Part shown: positions 59,716 to 64,000 of the stretch, one piece after another | Position numbering within the stretch: the first letter of the stretch is position 1 | Layout: each line of letters begins with the position of its first letter | NCBI GenBank assembly: GCA_963920525.1 | Contig: OY986437.1 | Span: 60,282,330-60,346,329, forward strand | Direction of reading: 5' to 3' | DNA length: 64,000 nt | Source of the DNA: Dichetophora obliterata | Lineage: Eukaryota > Arthropoda > Insecta > Diptera > Sciomyzidae | The notes under the pieces: generated by a model | What the model was told of the DNA's origin: nothing | Databases searched by the model: none | What the model saw: the letters and a program-made list of their open reading frames with translations, nothing else | Program-made: the position numbers and the translations under genes

Positions 59716-61673
59716 CAGGGCACGGGATTTACCACTATTGTAGTAGGTATACCACATTTTTTCAAATTTTTAATATCTACCACTTTTACCCCCGAAGGCT
59801 TAAAATTTACTACTATTTCCACCATCCTACAATTTTTTTATGAATTTGTTCTCTATTCAATATTTTAAATAAAGAAATAACTTCAAAGCTTAATTACCAA
59901 CAAACAGATTTTGGCATATACTTGTTATTGTGAATGACATTGATATTTTGACTTTGACTGTCAGCTGTTGACAAAATGTTTTCGCTGGAGGTTTAAACGC
60001 GGCATAAAAGTTGCTGGAAAATCATACCTCCATTTTCGGCGAGTTGTGAGCTTACTGGGACATTTAATTTTTCTGGACTGAAAGAAATTAGGCCTTAAGG
60101 GGGTAAAAATACATATGGGCACTTCCGTTGCTACGCACGTGACAGTCGTACGACTTTAATGAGCAGAAAAACAAAGAAAAGTTAAACTCACAGTTTTCTT
60201 ATTATGATTTTTCAATAGTTTACTAAGCGCACTATACAAGGTGTAAAAGCTAAGAGTTGTCAAAAGTTCGGCTCTCAGATAGAAACCACCAAAAATGATA
60301 CGTTACGTGACATAAATAGAAATGGTTTTTTCCTGCATCAATATAAACGAAAAAATCTGTGAAGTGTGCAAGAGTTTTTTTATGAATGTTGTTTAATATA
60401 ATCTGGAATAATATTGCTATTTTTATACAAACCATATGATACGTTACGTGATATACGTTATGTGACAAATTTTTTCCTTCAAAGAAGTGTAAATATTTTA
60501 TAGTTTAATTTATTTAACTGAACAAGAAAAATATGTAAAGTGTAATTCAGGACCGTAACAATCGAAAACTGAAAAAAAATATAATTAAACCTTGTATTAT
60601 ACGAGTATTTATTATACTTATAAAATTTTAACTTTTATTAAAATTATGTTGACTTTATATGATTTAAATACAAATTCTAAATGTTTGATAGTTTAAATCA
60701 TACTTGATTTTAAAAACAAATTCTAGTTGTTTGATAGTTTAAAATCGTTTATTGGGCTTAAGGTCAAAGTAATTATTTAAAATCAAGTATGATTTAAACT
60801 ATCAAACATTTAGAATTTGTAATTAAATCATATAAAGTCAACATAATAAATAAAGAGGTCATTTAGGAAAAAACTTTAATCAAATGGTAGAGCTCGACCA
60901 AAGGGAAACAGCTGAAAACAAAATCAGCAAAAAAATATTGTAATAAAATCAGCTAGTGATTTTTTCCTTTTCATATTGAAAACTTTGTTGTTGTTGTTGT
61001 TTCTTTGGAAAGATTCTTTAGAACAATTAATTGTTCTAACTTTGACCTTAAGCTCAATAAACGATTTTAAACTATCAAACAACTAGAATTTGTTTTTAAA
61101 ATCAAGTATGATTTAAACTATCAAACATTTAGAATTTGTATTTAAATCATATAAAGACAACATAATAAATAAAGTGGTCATTTAGGAAAAAACTTTTATT
61201 AAAATTTTTCTACTTTTGTCACCATTTTTTAACTTTTGTTGCCATTCATCATGTTTGCTGCCATTTTTTTGAATTCAAATTGAGATCAGCTCTCAGTACT
61301 CTCACAATATAAATTTAAGCATTTGTTCTCTATTTCGGAGGTTTAAACGAATTTTAAGTAACATTTAAATTTTCAGTCGTGGTAGAAATTTTGATGGAAA
61401 TGCCTATATTTAAAATATAATAAGGTTCTTGCCCCTTAACTAGATTTATTCCATTTTGTTTGTTTTCCTGACTGAAAATTTGTTCATTTTTATTCCATTT
61501 TTTTATATTGAATAGATACTATTTTTGTTATTGTAAACTGTGTTAAAGATATGTTTTTTTTTTAAAAGACATAGTTCTTTTATAAAATATCAAATTTGCC
61601 ACATTTTATTTCAATCTACCACATTTTTTGAGTCCAATCTACCACTAAAAATTTTTTGCAAGTCCGTGCACTG
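59716..61673. mobile_element. hAT-like element (1958 bp) inside the pseudogene
   Basis: The tips are CAGGGCACGGGATTTACCAC and, reverse-complemented, CAGTGCACGGACTTGCAAAA. The flanking 8-mers are ATTCAAAT (59708-59715) and GTTCAAAT (61674-61681), one mismatch. Excising it restores AKDSNLYPSYHH. TACCAC motifs are repeated inside both ends. The interior holds a TGATACGTTACGTGA motif twice (60297, 60438) and the foldback modules at 60645-61200. No transposase. Confidence 0.8.
60645..61200. repeat. Foldback of three related modules
   Basis: A module with ATCAAGTATGATTTAAACTA and CAAACATTTAGAATTTGTA occurs three times: inverted at 60645-60766, forward at about 60776-60875, forward at 61040-61200. 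The first and third form a near-perfect inverted repeat of about 120 bp, sharing TTTGACCTTAAGCTCAATAA-type sequence; the second is a partial extra copy. Confidence 0.75.
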
Positions 61674-62841
61674 GTTCAAATCTGTATCCATCATATCATC
61701 ACATAACTGCTGCAAAAAAGGACTGCTTGCCATCTAAAGACATTATTGCAATTACACCAATTTCGGCAGAGGTACAACTACAATAATTACTTGATCACAC
61801 AGTACAACGCTTGCTACAATTGTTGAAGCATTATGGAAAATGCAAGTTAATTCTTTTTTGCATTTGTACCATTGCGATTAAAAAAGATTTTGGAAGACTC
61901 AGAGCCATCGACCAGTAAGTACAACGCACATCAGGGATATTTGGAAAAATCGCACACCATCTTCCACAAAATACTGCAGGCCCATCAAATTTGAATTCAA
62001 AAAGATACCCAGGATACCATTAGGAAAGAAGTAAGCGATATCAGAGCCCAGCTTCAAATTGCACAGCTTCATCCATTACAAATAGACATTAACGGGCAGA
62101 AAATTGAAGTAAGCTACCAATTAGTACTTGCAATGATTGATGGAAAAGTAGGCCAGGCTTTGACTGAAACAAAGGGTTCATCCATCTGCATCATATGCCA
62201 AGCAACTAAACATTTTTTAGACATGCTAAACGCCAATTAAACCAAGTCCCAGGCAAATCAATAGCTAATAATGATGCATATGAATTCGGATTATCACCAC
62301 AGTATGCATGAATACGATTTATGGAACACGTTCTGAAAATCAGTTATGATTTGGACCAGTAAGTAATACAGGACCAGTAAGTTTAAAAAAGAAACATGTC
62401 CAAGATGAATATCGAAAATATGGATTAGCTATAGATCAGCCAAAACAAGGTTCAGGCACTACAAACGATGAAAACACAGCAAGACTCTTTTCACATCCGG
62501 AATGAGTATCTGAAATAACAGGAGTTGATTTAAACCTTATTTTCGAGTTTAAAATAATCATCGAAGTACTTGCATGCAATGAACAAATTGACGCGAAAAA
62601 ATTTGGTGATTACGTTAAGGAAATTGCAAAAATAAATACAACGAAATACCCATAGAGAAATATGTCTGAAACTGTTCACAAAATCCTTTATCATGGAAAA
62701 GATGTCATTAAATATCATTAAGTACCACTTGGAGATCTATCACAGGAAGCTCAAGAGAAAAGGAATAAGGACTACAGATTTTAAAGAGAACTCAACACCA
62801 GAAAAATGCCACGCAATTGCACAAATAAACACCTTTTTAAT

Positions 62842-62971
62842 AGGGCAGTTCACGATCTTGCTTTTACAAAAACAAAAAGCATTGAAAAGCTTTTGCAACA
62901 TATGCTTTGTGTTTTTGTAAAAGCTGTTTATTTTGCATTTGCAACGATGCAACAAGATCGTGAACTGCCCT
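62842..62971. mobile_element. 130-bp MITE inside the pseudogene
   Basis: AGGGCAGTTCACGATCTTG at the left mirrors CAAGATCGTGAACTGCCCT at the right. AAT flanks both sides (62839-62841, 62972-62974). Removing the element and one AAT gives HLFNMLLATSDPLI, the sequence expected for the host pseudogene, so 3 bp is the likely duplication. Confidence 0.85.
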
Positions 62972-63129
62972 AATATGTTATTGGCAACGTCAGATCCGCT
63001 CATCTACAGCATGCGATATCAATGGAAAGTGGAAAATAACACCTAAACTTTGATAAAAAAGCGAAAAAGCTACAACAGGACGAAAATAATTCAGATCTGA
63101 GTACGGAATATTTGCAAGCAATATTCTAA

Positions 63130-63614
63130 CCAAATATTTAATAATTAATATATGATTTTTCTTGTTTTAGTAAGATATATAAAATTAGAAAAAAAAAATT
63201 AAGAAACAAAAAATGTCCGAATGTAAAAAATCATATTAATAATTAATAATAAAATGTTTTATTTATCAACATATGACTTTTTTTAATAAAAAGAGAAGAT
63301 TAAAAAAATAATAAAAGTATACTTTCATACTAAGAGTTCAAAATTTCAAAAGTTCAACTTTGATCTTGAATTTCTCAATAAAAATTCAATCGATTTTAAC
63401 AAAATTTTAAACACAACAGAACTTTGTAGCAAAGTTATAGAATTTTGGCCAATGAAAACCTATTCTGAGCCACTGTGCGCTGTTTAAATTGTATGAGAGC
63501 GTGTTTTGTTTTTGTTTCATAACTTTGGCTAAGGTCATGCTAGAAGCTCCAGATTTTGTGTTTTTATAGTGCTGTATGTGTGGAACACAGCAACATAAAT
63601 AACTCAGTTCTGTC
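63130..63614. other. AT-rich stretch after the pseudogene
   Basis: Poly-A and AATAATTAATA tracts, perhaps the transposon's 3' flank. The terminal repeat of the broken element should lie here but I cannot identify it. Confidence 0.4.
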
Positions 63615-64000
63615 TTAACCCTTGTGTTGACTCTTTGTCTAAAAAACACTTAGTAACGGAAGGGTCTGGCTAGACCCTATCTAATTGAGGAGAGATTTCA
63701 AAGGTGTGAATGTATATAATGACCAGGTATAAGTGTTGTTTAGTTTTTTTATATCTGTGTTTGCATTAATATGTGTTTTGTGTGAGTGGGTGTGTTTGTA
63801 CGTTTGTAAGAAGTAGTTGAAATATATAAAGTAAAAACTGTTTTTTATGCGATTTATATTTTGTTCTATTTATTAATTGCTCTCAGGTAAAATAAAATAC
63901 AGGTGAAGTAATACGAGAAAAATGTGTATGAAATTTGAAAATTTATGTTATAAGAAATATGATAAAAATTAAAAGTTAGTACAAAAAATGAAATCAAGGT
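63615..64000. mobile_element. Possible left end of a piggyBac-like element
   Basis: TTAA at 63615-63618 is followed by CCCTTGTGTTGAC and, 40 bp on, the palindrome GGGTCTGGCTAGACCC (63661-63676). TTAA plus a CCC-starting tip and a GGGTCT/AGACCC palindrome is the layout I associate with piggyBac-like ends. No transposase is visible and the other end would lie outside. Confidence 0.25.

Larger units (their letters stand above)
59130..63129 (+). pseudogene. Uncharacterised transposase-like gene, RAG1/Transib-like by motif, broken
   Basis: After removal of the hAT element (59716-61673) and a 130-bp MITE (62842-62971) the pieces form a recognisable order: VPTPIEEKQYTNEEALALIL, LKLTKHQYTELKLRAIAKDS, NLYPSYHHITAAKKDCLPS, PISAEVQLQ then LLDHTVQRLL, MIDGKVGQALTETKGSSICI with ICQATKHFLDM, KYGLAIDQPKQGSGTTNDGN, VSEITGVDLNLIFEFKII, MSETVHKILYHGKDVIK, LGDLSQEAQEKRNKDYR and LLATSDPLI. 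This matches from memory a widespread arthropod family of unknown function. The CxxC block after a conserved D and the late acidic NKDYR-like block recall RAG1/Transib transposases; that link is inference. Many stops and frameshifts; the start near 59130 is approximate. Without the two insertions about 1.9 kb remains. Confidence 0.65.

Noticed and set aside
1..64000. CRISPR arrays, operons or bacterial-type regulatory sites
   Set aside because: Composition, spliced exons and transposon types show an insect genome; the tandem repeats present have no spacer pattern.

Overview
The window is eukaryotic, almost certainly from a fly (Diptera, possibly a tephritid-like brachyceran; the species call is inference). 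It is AT-rich and almost free of host coding sequence. Four short minus-strand exons, at 55162-55081, 52134-51964, 7327-7235 and 6998-6800, have proper GT/AG borders and join in one frame into 181 codons. They encode the end of one fibronectin type III domain and a complete second one of a Roundabout (Robo) axon-guidance receptor. The window therefore lies inside a robo-family gene on the minus strand, and one intron, 7328-51963, is about 44.6 kb long. Everything else is intronic and mostly transposons at several nesting depths.

Left part (1-23.9 kb): a deleted DUF4817-type mariner remnant; MITE-like inverted repeats; the first of three short copies of a TAGGGCGGGT element with 8-bp target duplications; a hAT-type non-autonomous element; two robo exons; a non-LTR retrotransposon fragment split by a nearly complete two-gene PIF/Harbinger element (8770-14329); tandem repeats; a 5'-truncated CR1/Jockey-group retrotransposon (17443-19975); the second TAGGGCGGGT copy; and an array of about 140-bp repeats.

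Middle (23.9-47.5 kb): a possible hAT-like element enclosing a TAAGGCGCC element that encloses a P-like MITE with a THAP remnant; an RTE-like or SINE-like repeat; a deleted mariner (29984-30853); a long TAGGGCGGGT-family element carrying the 3' end of a gene from an uncharacterised protein family (32455-33892); the third short copy; a 1.67-kb tandem duplication; and a second two-gene Harbinger element (42754-45969).

Right part (47.5-64 kb): an AGCAAA-rich repeat with a tRNA-like core; two robo exons; two different Tc1-like elements with IR/DR-type ends; and a long transposase-like pseudogene (59130-63129) that I tentatively compare with RAG1/Transib, broken by a hAT element and a 130-bp MITE.

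The strongest candidates for something undescribed are the TAGGGCGGGT family with its unknown coding fragment and the RAG1-like pseudogene. Family names come from recognition of translated motifs, not from a database search.
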